A stretch of DNA of 64,000 bases from Halichoerus grypus. Its lineage: Eukaryota > Chordata > Mammalia > Carnivora > Phocidae. The DNA is taken from assembly GCF_964656455.1 (NCBI RefSeq), contig NC_135720.1, positions 57,128,598 through 57,192,597 on the forward strand. Direction: 5' to 3'. Every line of letters begins with the position of its first letter. The first letter of the stretch is position 1. Shown piece by piece: positions 46,208 through 55,840 of the stretch. A model generated the notes under the pieces. The model worked only from the letters and a program-made list of their open reading frames with translations. It was not told the DNA's origin and did not search any database. The translations under genes and the position numbers were made by a program.

Positions 46208-46987
46208 ACAAATGAAAATGAAAATGAAAACACAACAGTCCAAAACCTTTGGGATGCAGCAAAGGCAGTCCTAAGAGGGACGTATACAGTCCTACCTCAA
46301 GAAGGGAAAAAAGTCTCCAATATACAACCTAACCTTAAACCTAAAGGAGCTAGAAAAGGAAAAACAAATAAAGCCTATAGCCAGGAGAAGAAGGGAAATA
46401 ATAAAGATTAGAGCAAAAATAAATGATATATAAATAAAAAACCCAGTAGAATAGATCAGCGAAACTCAGACCTGGTTCTTTGAAAAAATTAATAAAATCG
46501 ATAACCCCCTAGCCAGACTTATAAAAAGAAAAGAGAAAGGACCCAAATAAATAAAATCATGAATGAAAGAGAAGAAATCACAACCAACACCACAGAAATA
46601 CAATTACAAGAGAACATTATGAAAAATTATATACCAACAAATGGGACAATCTGGAAGAAATGGATAAATTCCTAGAAACATACAGACTACCAAAACCGAA
46701 ACAGGAAGAAATAGAAAATGTGAATAGACCCATAACTAGCAAAGAAATTGAATCAATAATCAAAAATCTCCCAAAAAACAAAAGTCCAGGGCCAGATGCC
46801 TTCGCAGCGGAATTCTACCAGACATTTAAAAAGGAATTAATACCTATTTTCTCAAACTGTTCCAAAAAATAGAAATGGAAGGAAAACTTCTAATCATTCT
46901 ACGAGGCCAGCATGACCTTGATTCTGAAACCAGACAAAGATCCCACTAAAAAGGAGAATTACAGGCCAATAACCCTGCATTATCTCA

Positions 46988-47945
46988 CTTAAATCTGAGT
47001 AACACATTCACTGTCTTCTTGCTTGGGATTATACCAAAGCCTGCCTATTCCTCAAGGGAGTACTAATTCAACCACTAATCTAGAATACATGATTTTCTTC
47101 TTTGAACATTTTATTGCTATTGCTTATGATTTAGGTCTAGTCATAGTTGAAATTCTACATTATAAATGGAACAATAATTTACTAGTGTCAACTTAACTGT
47201 TCATTTACTAATATATACATATCCCCTGGCCATCCCAAACTAATGACACTTGCTTATATTATACCATCTGGAAAATTATTTTAGTTTGGCTCCGTGTATG
47301 TGTTCTAAAATGGAAAGACTAGTAGCCCTACAGTATAGTTTTTTGTTTTATTTTTAATTTAAAATATTAATGCTATTTTCACTTTCACTTATTCAATCAG
47401 GTAACAATAAATCCATTTCCTAATCTAAAATTTCTATTTCATTATTCTTTAAACTTCAAAATGAACAATTATAGTCACATATTTTGATCAAATCAAAACT
47501 GGATGCTTTTCAAAATTACCATTTTCTATGTATCTATAATTTAATTTAAAATTATGAAACACAGTTTTCAGATGAAAGAGACTTTATTTTACTCTACATG
47601 AAGAAAATCTAAAATCAATGCACAGGCTTTCAGATCAGAAATGATACCAGAAAGTGAAAATTCCAAAGTTACATTCTTGGAAATAATCCTAAAGATATAG
47701 GAAAATTTAAGAATCACAGCTCCATGTTCAGTGAAGCAAAGAAATAGTTAAAACCAAACCTGTGACATAGGTTGAAAGCTCAAAAAAGCAGTGCAAATCA
47801 CAGAGCAGTGTCCCTTTGGGAGGAAACAGAAAAGTATCAAGGTACAGAAGGTATCTTGGTTCAGGTTCAGAAATAGCCAGCAGAGCTATGAACTAAAAAT
47901 TATACTTGCCAAAGTTGGCAAACACAAACTGAGGTACTACACCTC
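46988..47945. other. No recognisable feature
   Basis: Single-copy sequence between two L1 insertions. Confidence 0.4.
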
Positions 47946-48071
47946 TTTTTTTTTTTTTTTTTTTTTTTGATTTGCAAAAGTGGGAATAATAAAGTTATTT
48001 ATTACCTTACAGACTAGGGTAAGGGATGCAGCATGCAGGAATTCCTCTATATAAAGTGTGGTTCCCAGAAG
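47946..48071 (-). other. Poly(T) plus about 100 bases of non-L1 sequence joined to an L1 end
   Basis: A run of 24 T (47,946-47,969) is followed by 102 bases that are not L1. Directly after them, at 48,072, begins antisense L1 text. On the minus strand this reads L1, then a foreign 102-base segment, then poly(A). The usual last 150 or so bases of the L1 3' UTR are missing. It looks like a retrocopy whose 3' end came from another transcript or from downstream genomic DNA. No canonical AATAAA stands before the tail; an AATAAT is present. Confidence 0.6.
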
Positions 48072-48488
48072 CCATCTAGCCCATCCCCCTGCCCATCTCC
48101 CTTCCAGCAACACTCAGTTTGTTCTCTATAGTTGAGTCTCTTATGGTTTGCTTCCCTCTCTTTTCTTTTTCCCTTCCCTTAGTCTCATCTGTTCTGTTTC
48201 TTAAATTCCACATATGAGTGAAATCATATGGTATTTGTCTTTCTCTGACTGACTTATTCTGCTTAGCATAATACACTCTAGCTCCATCCACTTTGTTGCA
48301 AATGGCAAGATTTCATTCTTTTTGATGGCTGAGTGATATTCCACTGTATGTGCATACCACCTCTTCTTTATCCACTCATCAGTCAATGGACATTTGGGCT
48401 CTTTCCATAATTTAGATATTGTTGATAATGCTGCTATTAACATCAGGATGCATGTGCCCCTTCGAATCACTATTTTTGTATCCTTTGA
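48072..48488 (-). mobile_element. Carnivore L1 3' fragment, antisense, with non-canonical 3' end
   Basis: Antisense L1 from 'ccatctagcccatccccctgcccatc' through 'gttctctatagttgagtctcttatggtttgc', 'atggctgagtgatattccactg' and 'ccacctcttctttatccactc' to 'gtatcctttg'. Both minus ORFs (48,076-48,291 and 48,201-48,470) are L1 text. No target duplication was found. Confidence 0.85.
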
Positions 48489-49040
48489 AAAAACTCATAA
48501 GTTAATTTAAAATATAATTCCATTAAGAATCTGTCATTTTGAAAATAACCATAATCTATAAAATAGGCCTAAAATATTAAAACTGACTAAAATGGAACAT
48601 TTTAAACTGTCCTTCTCAAAAAATAATATAGTGTGGAATAATCCCAGATTAGCATAATATAATTGATTTTACATCTCAGATCATGCTTTCTTGGTTGATC
48701 TCGTAAATATTGTAAAATAGTGATGGTAGTAGGTATTTTTTTTTACTCCTGATTTTAAAGAAAATGCATCCAAGGTATTCCATTAATTATGTTGTGAATT
48801 CCTGGGTTTTGGTTGAATAGGTTTTATCAAATAGAACACAATTTCTTGAATTCCTGTTAAAAATAACTTTATCATTAATGTATTTTGAATATAAAACATG
48901 TTTTATCTGTATTAATGAATTGATATGTAATTTTTTATAATTTTGTTCACTTATGTGATGAATTATGCAGAGATTTATAAATGTTAATTATCCTAGACAT
49001 ATAAACCCTCTTAATATTATAATCTCTTTTTTAAACTGTG
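48489..49040. other. No recognisable feature
   Basis: Very AT-rich single-copy sequence. Confidence 0.4.
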
Positions 49041-49044
49041 GTTT

Positions 49045-49204
49045 GTATTGGTTTTCTATTGCTGCTATAAAACTTACCTTGCCACAAACTCAGTGGCTTA
49101 AAAACAAATCTGTTATCTTTCAGTTCTGGAGGTAAAGTTCAAAATAGGTCAACTGAGCTAAAATCAAGGTGTGGTTTGGACTCTTCTCTTCTGGAGGCTG
49201 AAAA

Positions 49205-49243
<39 letters not shown>

Positions 49244-49535
49244 CTTCTAGAGGTTCCTTGCATTTCTTGTCTCCTAGCCCTCTTCTATCTTTATAGCCAG
49301 CAATGGACAGTTGAGTCTTATACATCTCAAAACTTTTATAAAGTCCCTGTGATTGCACTGGACCTACCAGATAATCCAGGATAACTTGTTTATGCTAAGG
49401 TCAGCTAATTAACAACCTTAATTTCTTCTGCAACTATTACTTCCCTTTGCCATGTAACATAACATAGTCATAAGTTTTGGTGATTTAAATGTAGACATCT
49501 TTTGAGGGCCGTTATTTCACCTACCACACAGTTCC
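49045..49535 (-). mobile_element. Old LTR-like repeat (MaLR/MLT1-like), antisense
   Basis: Text 'ttctattgctgctataaaac', 'aaactcagtggcttaaaaac', 'ttcagttctggaggt', 'gctaattaacaaccttaatttc', 'ccctttgccatgtaacataac' and 'gtagacatcttttgagggcc' follows a dispersed mammalian repeat that I associate with MLT1-type LTRs in antisense. A (GT)n tract has expanded within it. Family name uncertain. Confidence 0.5.
49208..49237. repeat. (GT)n microsatellite
   Basis: Pure run of 15 GT units within the LTR-like repeat. Confidence 0.95.
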
Positions 49536-49545
49536 CATTTGGCTT

Positions 49546-49546
<1 letters not shown>

Positions 49547-49594
<48 letters not shown>

Positions 49595-49660
49595 ATCTAT
49601 CTATTTATCTGTCATCTATCATCATCTATCTATCACATATATGTATGTACATATACATAT
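49547..49660. repeat. (TCTA)n microsatellite
   Basis: About 15 uninterrupted TCTA units, then variants with ATCA and a TATATG tail. Long enough to be length-variable between individuals. Confidence 0.95.
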
Positions 49661-50265
49661 ATATGAAAAATAAAAGAGAGAGAAAGAATCAGAAAGATGG
49701 ACAAAGAGAGATATTTATTATAGAGAATTGTCCTTCACAGCAATTGCGGGCCTGGTTAAGCAAACCCAAAGCCCACAGGGCAGACAATCTGGAAGGGAAG
49801 ATGACAAGCTGGGACCCCTTGAGAATGATCTTAGTGACAATTCCAAGCCAATTGAGAGTGTTTTTATAAATGGTCTATGTTATGTAAGGTGTTATTATAA
49901 GGAAAAGCTGGATGAAAGGCAATAATGACTGTGTGTTATGTTTACAATCTTTCTATAAATCAAAAATTATGTAATAATAATAAAAAAACAGAGCATATTG
50001 ATTAAAGAAAGGATAATACAGGTATGGAAAAGAATAAACCACATATACTATTGAGCTAGATACATATATTATTCAGAATTTATTAGACTAAATCTTTCTA
50101 GTTCTTCTCAAATGTTATACTTTATATGGCATTTCATAAATTTAAATACATTAACCAAAAAGCAGATGGAAAATAAAAGACACATTACATTCACTGGAAC
50201 ACAATAAAACTGAATGCTGGGTCCTTAATAAATGTAATAGGTGAAAAAAATAATATATTTAGAGT
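49661..50265. other. No recognisable feature
   Basis: Two overlapping plus ORFs at 49,645-49,925 (74 and 65 codons) have no recognisable family. The segment 49,728-49,920 is less AT-rich than its surroundings. Confidence 0.4.
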
Positions 50266-50269
50266 GCTG

Positions 50270-50520
50270 ATGGGTGACAGGGGATGAGAGATATAGGCTT
50301 CCAGGTATGGAATGAGTAAGTCATGGGAATAAAAGTCACAACATAGGGAAGAGAGTCAGTGATATTGTAATAGCATTGTATAATGACAGATGGTAGTTAC
50401 ACTTGTGGGTAGCATAGCATAATGTATGGAGAAGTTGAATTGCTATGTTGTACACCTGAAACTAATGTAACATTATGTGTCAACTATACTCAAATAATAA
50501 ATAAATAAATAAACAAACAA
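50270..50520 (+). mobile_element. L1 3' UTR end, sense
   Basis: 'aggtatggaatgagtaagtcatgggaataaaag', 'gatattgtaatagcattgtata', 'cagatggtagttacacttgtgg', 'gttgtacacctgaaactaatgtaac' and '(AAAT)n' match an L1MA-type 3' end with its poly(A)-like tail. Confidence 0.75.
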
Positions 50521-50696
50521 AAATGGAAAAAATAAAGTGCTGAAAAATCTTTTAATAATTATTGACTATATAATAAAATAATAGAAATCTATGGAAATAA
50601 AGTGATGCAAGGTCAGTGACAGTGCCTACCACACATACAGTGAAAGGCATAGCCTCAATAATGATTAAAGTTATCCAAAGTAAATCGATAATTACA

Positions 50697-50892
50697 GGGG
50701 CGCCTGAGTGGCTCAGTCGTTAAGCATCTGCCTTCGGCTCAGGTCGTGATCCCAGAGTCCTGGGATCGAGCCCCGCATCGGGCTCCCTGCTCAGCAGGAA
50801 GCCTGCTTCTCCCTCTCCCACTCCCCCTGCTTGTGTTCCCTCTCTCGCTGTCTCTCTCGCTGTCAAATAAATAAATAAAATATTTAAAAAAC
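50697..50892 (+). mobile_element. CAN-SINE, young copy
   Basis: Sense SINE with near-consensus head (ggcgcctgagtggctcag), body and tail TCAAATAAATAAATAAAATA. Target duplication aatcgataattaca (50,683-50,696) and aatcgacaattaca (50,893-50,906), 13 of 14. Minus ORFs at 50,720-50,987 are SINE text. Confidence 0.96.
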
Positions 50893-50919
50893 AATCGACA
50901 ATTACACATAGGTATATAC

Positions 50920-51170
50920 ACAAAGATGGCTAAAATTAAAAGTGTTGGTGAAGGGCGCCTGGCTGGCTCAGTTGGAAGAGCATGCAACTCTTGATCTCAT
51001 GGTCATGAGTTTGAGCCCCACATTGAGTGTAGAGATTACTTATATAAATAAATACATTTGAAAAAAAGTGTTGGTGAAGATGTAGAGAAACAGAACCTTT
51101 AACAGTTCTGGTTGGGGCATATAGTTGTAAGCATTTTTTGGAAAACAGTCTGACTTTATCAAATAATACA
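50920..51170 (+). mobile_element. Old L1M 3' ORF2 fragment, sense, target of a short SINE
   Basis: 'gatggctaaaattaaaagtgttggtgaag' continues after the SINE as 'atgtagagaaacagaacc' and 'ttttttggaaaacagtctgac'. This is the sense L1 text near the end of ORF2 (aatggctaaaat .. ggtgaggatgtggagaaac .. tggaaaacagtttgg). Confidence 0.65.
50954..51063 (+). mobile_element. Short tRNA-Lys-like SINE lacking the CT-rich body
   Basis: 110 bases: a head very close to a tRNA-Lys gene (GGCTGGCTCAGTTGGAAGAG as A box, an anticodon arm with CTT in 'aactcttgatctc', B box GTTTGAGCCCC), then 'attgagtgtagagattac' and an AT-rich end 'aaataaatacatttg'. The 16-base target duplication AAAAGTGTTGGTGAAG is perfect at 50,938-50,953 and 51,064-51,079. 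It differs from the standard copies, which have an added 80-100 bases with the CT-rich part. Confidence 0.9.
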
Positions 51171-51185
51171 CACATACGTACTGTG

Positions 51186-51350
51186 TATATTATCTATTAC
51201 TGCATGGTAAGTCTCCCCAAACTCTGTGGCTTAAAACAATACTCATTTATTTTCTTTTGTGTTTTTGTGGGGCAAGGGATTTAAGTGTGATTTGGCATGA
51301 TTTTGCAGACATACAGTGTCAGGATCATCTCAAGGTTTTCTTCACTCAAA
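51186..51350. mobile_element. Old interspersed repeat, family not assigned
   Basis: 'tatctattactgcatggtaagtctccccaaactctgtggcttaaaacaat' and 'tgtttttgtggggcaagggattt' resemble a common dispersed repeat with 'accccaaaacttagtggcttaaaacaac .. tgtgggtcaggaattc'. Confidence 0.45.
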
Positions 51351-52235
51351 TGTTTTGTGCATGGACTGCAAGTGCTAAGAACTAGAAAATGAAGCATTTC
51401 TCTTTATCTTAATGTAACCATAATCTCTTTAACATGGTAACTGTAGAGTAAACAGACCTATTACAAATCGGTTCAGAGTCCTCACATGCATGGTCCAAAA
51501 GAAAGAACTAGGTACACATCATATTGCCTTTTATGATCTAACCTCATAAGTCACACCGCATAATTTCTAACACATTCTATTGGTTGAGAAAATTTCACAA
51601 GTCTATTCATACTCAAGGGAAGAGAATATAGCCTCTGCTTCTGAAGGGGGATTGTCAATGTCATGTTTTGAAAATACAATCTACCACAACCTATAACCAA
51701 GTAATTCACTCCTAAGTATATAGTCATCAAAACTCCATGCCCATCATACCAAATAAAATATGACAGTATATTTATCATCACATTCAAGTGGGAGAGCCCT
51801 CTTGAAATAAGAAGCACAAAATATAAGCAATAATTCTAGCACACTTAGCTACATTAAAACTATAACCTATACCACTAAGGTAAATAATATTAGCTAAATA
51901 AGTCAGGTTAGAAAAGATATCTGGAAAATATTTAAGACCCTATTCATCAGAGTTACAAAAATTACAGTATCATTTATTCTTTCATACCCAATAATCTAAA
52001 AGTTCGGTAATATCAAATGTTCAGAAAATATCTAGGAATGAGATGTAGATTATTATAACCATGGTGTAACTAGCGTCTAGGCCTCAGATATCCCACTTCT
52101 GAGGATGTGAATCTCAGAGAAGAACTTCCAAACACAATTTACAAATATGATATAAATATATCAAGTCTATTTTTTGTGTTTGTGTCAAGACAACAACAAC
52201 AACAATCAACCATCAATCTACCAATCAAAACACTG
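51351..52235. other. No recognisable feature
   Basis: Single-copy sequence; the 88-codon minus ORF at 51,551-51,817 is unassigned. A short (CAA)n lies at 52,189-52,204. Confidence 0.4.
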
Positions 52236-52239
52236 CCAT

Positions 52240-52490
52240 AGAGGTCTCACATGTACGCACAAAGACATGAACAAGAATGTCCATTGCAAAATTGTTTGCT
52301 GCAGTAAAAGAATTGAAAAAAATTAAAAAGATATTTAAAATGTGATATAACACAAAGACCAATAAAAACAATTAGAAATAAATGGGTCCATTTTATATTC
52401 ACAAATACAGAGAAATCACAAAAATCTTGAGTAAAAAAGAAAAGTTGCAAAAGGGTAAGCAGGGTAAAGATCATTTATGTAAATTTAGAA
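52240..52490 (+). mobile_element. Old L1ME 3' end, sense
   Basis: 'caaagacatgaacaagaatgtccattgcaaaattgtttgctgcagtaaaag', 'agaaataaatgggtcc', 'aaagttgcaaaaggg' and 'gatcatttatgtaaa' follow the sense L1ME terminal order. The minus ORF at 52,247-52,474 is antisense to it. Confidence 0.62.
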
Positions 52491-52549
52491 ACAATAGTAC
52501 CATTAATTACAATACAATATTATGTATTAAAATTACTAATGCCCTTTTG

Positions 52550-52745
52550 AAACTTTTTTCCCCAGTTTCATTGAGAAATAATTGACATATATCACTGTTT
52601 AAGGTGTACAGCATAATGGTTTGATTTACATATACTGTGAAATTATTGTCACAATACACTTAGTTAACATCCACCATCTCATATAGATACAATAAAAAGA
52701 AAAGAAAAAAAAATCTACTTGTGATGAGAAATTTTTAAAACCTAA
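52550..52745 (-). mobile_element. Old L1M 3' UTR, antisense
   Basis: 'agtttcattgagaaataattgacatatatcac', 'aaggtgtacagcataatggtttgatttacatatactgtgaaattattgtcac', 'agttaacatccaccatctcatatag', 'cttgtgatgagaaatttttaaaa' match the antisense end of L1MA/L1MB-type elements. Confidence 0.75.
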
Positions 52746-53105
52746 ATACATCAGCTTCCTCTAATATCTACTCATCAGATAATGTACATTTTTCTCATGA
52801 AATCATGATTAGATAGTTGTCTACAATTTTCTTCTTTTTAATAAAATTATAGCTCTTCAGTGGGGATACTCAAGGACTTAATGGACATTTAACTGGTGAA
52901 TCTAATAGAATCAAAATTGAATTTTTAAAAACTAAAGTATCTACTATAGTAACCCAACTTTTTTACACTGAAATGCAAAATGCATTTATTATTATTATTA
53001 ATCTACTACCAGAAGCTAACACATACACATGACTTACTCTATTATTTACACACCAAAAATTTTTATGTGAACCCAGAATTAAATAGAAAATCTATAAAAG
53101 TAGAC
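52746..53105. other. No recognisable feature
   Basis: AT-rich single-copy sequence. Confidence 0.4.
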
Positions 53106-53109
53106 GAGG

Positions 53110-53315
53110 TATAGCAGATTCCATTGTGGTCAGAGCCAGTTTCCTGGTTCATAGGTGGCCATCTTCTCAAAATGTGTTCACGTATGGTAGAAGGAGAGAG
53201 GGCTCCACTTTCACGACCAAAGTACTGCCCAAAGGCCTTGCTTCCTTATGCTATCACATTGATAAGATTTCAACATATGAATTTTGGGGCAACACAAATA
53301 TTTAATCAATAACAC
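53110..53315 (-). mobile_element. MLT1/MST-type MaLR LTR fragment, antisense
   Basis: 'cctggttcataggtggccatcttctcaaaatgtg', 'ggtagaaggagagagggctcc', 'cacattgataagatttcaacatatgaattttggggc', 'aatcaataaca' is the antisense of the first half of a MaLR LTR, which begins tgttatggtttg. The 62-codon ORF over it is not a gene. Confidence 0.72.
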
Positions 53316-54185
53316 AAGCACTTAAAATAAAAAAAAATGAAACATGAAGCATTAAGGAACAACCATTTCAACATGATTGCGAAATTATCTGAATAAGTGA
53401 ACATAGTAATTTTTAAGTTTTTAATCTCTCCTATATTTCTAGCTCTATTACTCTGTAATTGTTATTTGTTTTGTGCTTTTTTTCCACAGAGCTTTTTTTT
53501 TTTTTTTTTTTTGGTGTGGTTTCTCACTATTACATCTGCCAGAATGTATAGATATCATTGTTTAGTTAAATGAATTGAGTTCTATTTCAAAAGTTTAAAG
53601 GATTAATTTTTGCTAAGTTCTTCCCTGTACTTTCTAGTCCCTGAAGTCAGTAACTCAATGATGGACATTTTGGATACATTCAATCTCCCGAAACCATACT
53701 CAATGCCGTAGCCTGTGAACAAAAACCACTATTAGTTGTTCATTACACAGGGCTTTCTCTCTGTGTCTATGAGGTGGAGTGGTACTTGTTCGGCTAATGC
53801 TACTATAAAATACACATTTTTTTCCCCAAGAGATTACTCCCACTTTTTATTTTTTACTCTTGAGTTGATTTTGAGTTTATCACTGGCTCAACACTAGTCT
53901 TGTCTACCTCCAGTCCCATACTAGTGTTCTGTAATGATGTTCTGTGTGCATATTGTTGTGTGGTTTCTTTCAGCTATTTATTCATGGTTTTTCTCTTACC
54001 TATTTTTTTTTTTTATCTTTCAAGGGTTTTCCCAATTCCCTGGACAGTTAGTGTACATTATGCTGTTCTCCAAACCTGTTAATTGACTTAAAATTTATAA
54101 AGAATATGCTTTCTCATTTTATGAGGTTTGAGCTGGCAGACCTGTGTTTAGTTGACCATGTTTTCTCATCTCTGATTTAAAATTT
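53316..54185. other. No recognisable feature
   Basis: Single-copy sequence with a T run at 53,494-53,511. The 60-codon ORF at 53,900-54,082 is unassigned. Confidence 0.4.
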
Positions 54186-54189
54186 ATAT

Positions 54190-54480
54190 GCTATAAAAAT
54201 AACATATATATTCTCCATGTCATCAAATGTTCTTATAGAATATGAATTTTAATGGCTATAAAATAACCAATTGTACTAAATAATACATATTTCATTTAAT
54301 CAATCTTCCATTATCAGGTTTAATATTCTATCTGAAGAGTTTTATAAATAATGCTTCAAATAAATTATTCTATGTAAAACTTTGTGAACATTTTAATAGT
54401 CCCTCAGAATAAATGCCTAGCAGCAGAAATGCTGAATCAAGTACCTAAGCATCCAAAAGTATTTAAATATATATTAGATA
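54190..54480 (-). mobile_element. Old L1ME-like 3' fragment, antisense
   Basis: 'ttttaatggctataaaataacc', 'tttataaataatgcttc', 'cagaataaatgcctagcagcagaaatgctgaatcaag' match the antisense L1ME order (taatggctgcataatatt .. ataaataatgctgc .. ggataaattcctagaagtggaattgctgggtcaaag). Confidence 0.58.
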
Positions 54481-54676
54481 GGCCTTTATGTTCTTATTTC
54501 TGAGGTTGTCTCAAATGTTATAATTTTGTATAACATTTTAATTACTGCTATTAATTACTGCTATTTGATTCTTAACTAAGAAGATCTGATGAAATATTTA
54601 TGGGAATGTTTCCTTAACCATCTAGTTACTTTATGTGTTATTTTCTCACACTATCTAATGCCAAAAATATTGCAAT

Positions 54677-54686
54677 ATACACACAT

Positions 54687-54723
<37 letters not shown>
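54677..54723. repeat. (CA)n microsatellite
   Basis: About 20 CA units with one ATG interruption near the left. The His/Thr ORFs over it are artefacts. Confidence 0.95.
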
Positions 54724-54724
<1 letters not shown>

Positions 54725-55114
54725 TGTGTTCTCAATGTTTGGCATCAATTCTTCCATATTTAACTCAGTCCTGTTTAGGAAAATAATAATTTTTTATTCC
54801 CTTTGGTTTAAAATGCCACACACAGAAGAATAAGGGGTTTCACATTTTTTACCTCACTCACTGTCAAAATAGTTCTCAAGTAATTAACTATTCTCTTGTG
54901 AAAGTCACTAAAGCAAATTTCCAAATAGAGAAAAAAAGCCCATGTGCTATTTTGGGTGCCCCCTAATATGCTACCTCTTTCCATTCTTCCTCTTTCTAAG
55001 CCTACACTGCCACTATTGAGTATCCAATGGCTTCACGTCTCCCTCATCATAAAAGATCTGGATCAATAGTTTCAAAATGCTTTAAGGCTGTGCCAACTTG
55101 CATATGTAAGAGGA
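54724..55114. other. No recognisable feature
   Basis: Single-copy sequence. Confidence 0.4.
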
Positions 55115-55160
55115 AATCTACCATATACCACACTGAGAATCTACCACATACCACAGGTGA
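55115..55160. repeat. 23-bp imperfect tandem duplication
   Basis: AATCTACCATATACCACACT.. (55,115-55,137) and AATCTACCACATACCACAGG.. (55,138-55,160) lie head to tail, with three to four differences. Confidence 0.8.
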
Positions 55161-55840
55161 TATATTAGGCACTATATATACAGAGAAGAATAAGGTATAG
55201 TTCTTGTTCTTGAGACTTCAAAGTTTCATAGAGAAAAATAAGGCTTAAAAAATTCTAATGCCTCTGGGTAGGTTAGTATAAAGAAATCACATATGGAGTG
55301 TCTGTGAGTGCACAGAGACTAGTTATCTACAGAAAACCTCATTGCTTCAGAAAGGAGCTACTAATTGAATAGATTTTAAATGAATGTACAATAATTAACC
55401 AGGCAAAATGAAAGGAAAATATATTTCAACAAAATAAGCAATTTTGTCCAAGAGGACAGAACTGTGATTTAGATCGAATAACATGGAAACTATTCCCAAG
55501 TGGTGTGGTTATTATAAATGTATATTTTGAGAGAAGACAGTATAGTGAATATGAACAGGTAAGTGAGAACTAATCTTTGCAAGGTCTTCTATATTAAATC
55601 AACAAGTTTGGGCTTTGCTCTAGAGGAAGTTGGAAAATGAGAGAACGCTTAAATAGAAAAGAAACATATACTACATTTTGTTTTAGAAAGATGTTGAGCA
55701 TATAGGCAGGAAGAATGAATGAAGCAGATACGATGCAACAACTAGGACCACTTAACAAATATGCCTGTAATGGTCAAAGGAAGAAAGATGATAATGGCTT
55801 GAACCAAGAGAAGAGTAGGGAGTAAAGAGAGAAAACATAT
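55155..55840 (+). mobile_element. Old L2-like repeat
   Basis: Starts with 'tattaggcactatatatacagagaagaataaggtatagttcttgttcttgagacttcaaagtttcatagag' (compare ctaggcactgggatacag .. ccctgccctcaaggagctta). It continues with 'accaggcaaaatgaaagg', 'tttgcaaggtcttctat', 'gggctttgctctagaggaagttgg', 'aggaagaatgaatgaagcagatac' and 'gatgataatggcttgaacc'. It is the same old repeat as at 22,590-23,500, here from an earlier point. Confidence 0.5.

Larger units (their letters stand above)
43159..46977 (-). mobile_element. Carnivore L1 with 5' inversion (twin priming)
   Basis: One L1 insertion in two opposed arms. Left arm 43,159-44,930, antisense: 3' UTR ('acatataacacccagtgctc', 'cagcaaccctcagtttgttctc'), the C-terminal part of ORF2 and its RT back to 'gtacagatcttttacctctttgg'. 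Right arm 44,932-46,977, sense: end of ORF1 ('ttcaacgtgctgaatggg', 'gacaaacaaaaactgaaggag'), spacer, ORF2 endonuclease from 45,187, and the start of RT (to about 46,976). The 10-base duplication CATTATCTCA at 43,149-43,158 and 46,978-46,987 shows that both arms are one event. The middle of RT, with its catalytic site, is absent. Stops throughout; inactive. All ORFs in this interval, including the two longest of the window (43,744-44,112 and 45,187-45,570), are parts of it. Confidence 0.93.
44932..46977 (+). pseudogene. L1 ORF1 end and ORF2 N-terminal part (inverted arm)
   Basis: In sense the arm gives L1 ORF2 protein pieces. 45,187-45,450 is the start with the Ile-Ile-Thr-Leu-Asn-Val-Asn endonuclease opening. 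45,622-46,160 is the middle of the endonuclease. 46,660-46,872 is a 70-codon stretch with the Lys-Ser-Pro-Gly-Pro-Asp motif that precedes RT. Interruptions: a SINE (45,451-45,621), a (CA)n tract (46,168-46,204) and many point stops. The intact protein would be an endonuclease/reverse transcriptase for target-primed insertion; this copy cannot make it. Confidence 0.88.

Noticed and set aside
46660..46872. Conserved-looking 70-codon ORF with a Lys-Ser-Pro-Gly-Pro-Asp motif
   Set aside because: The motif is genuine, but it is the stretch before the RT domain of L1 ORF2 within the inverted element.
49547..49660. Regularly spaced repeats recalling a CRISPR array
   Set aside because: They are a tetranucleotide microsatellite without spacers, in a mammalian genome.
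50954..51063. Possible tRNA-Lys gene
   Set aside because: The A box, anticodon arm and B box are recognisable, but stems are degraded, an AT-rich tail follows and a 16-base target duplication flanks it. It is a SINE.
54589..54833. Overlapping His/Thr-repeat ORFs
   Set aside because: Translation of the (CA)n microsatellite in two frames.
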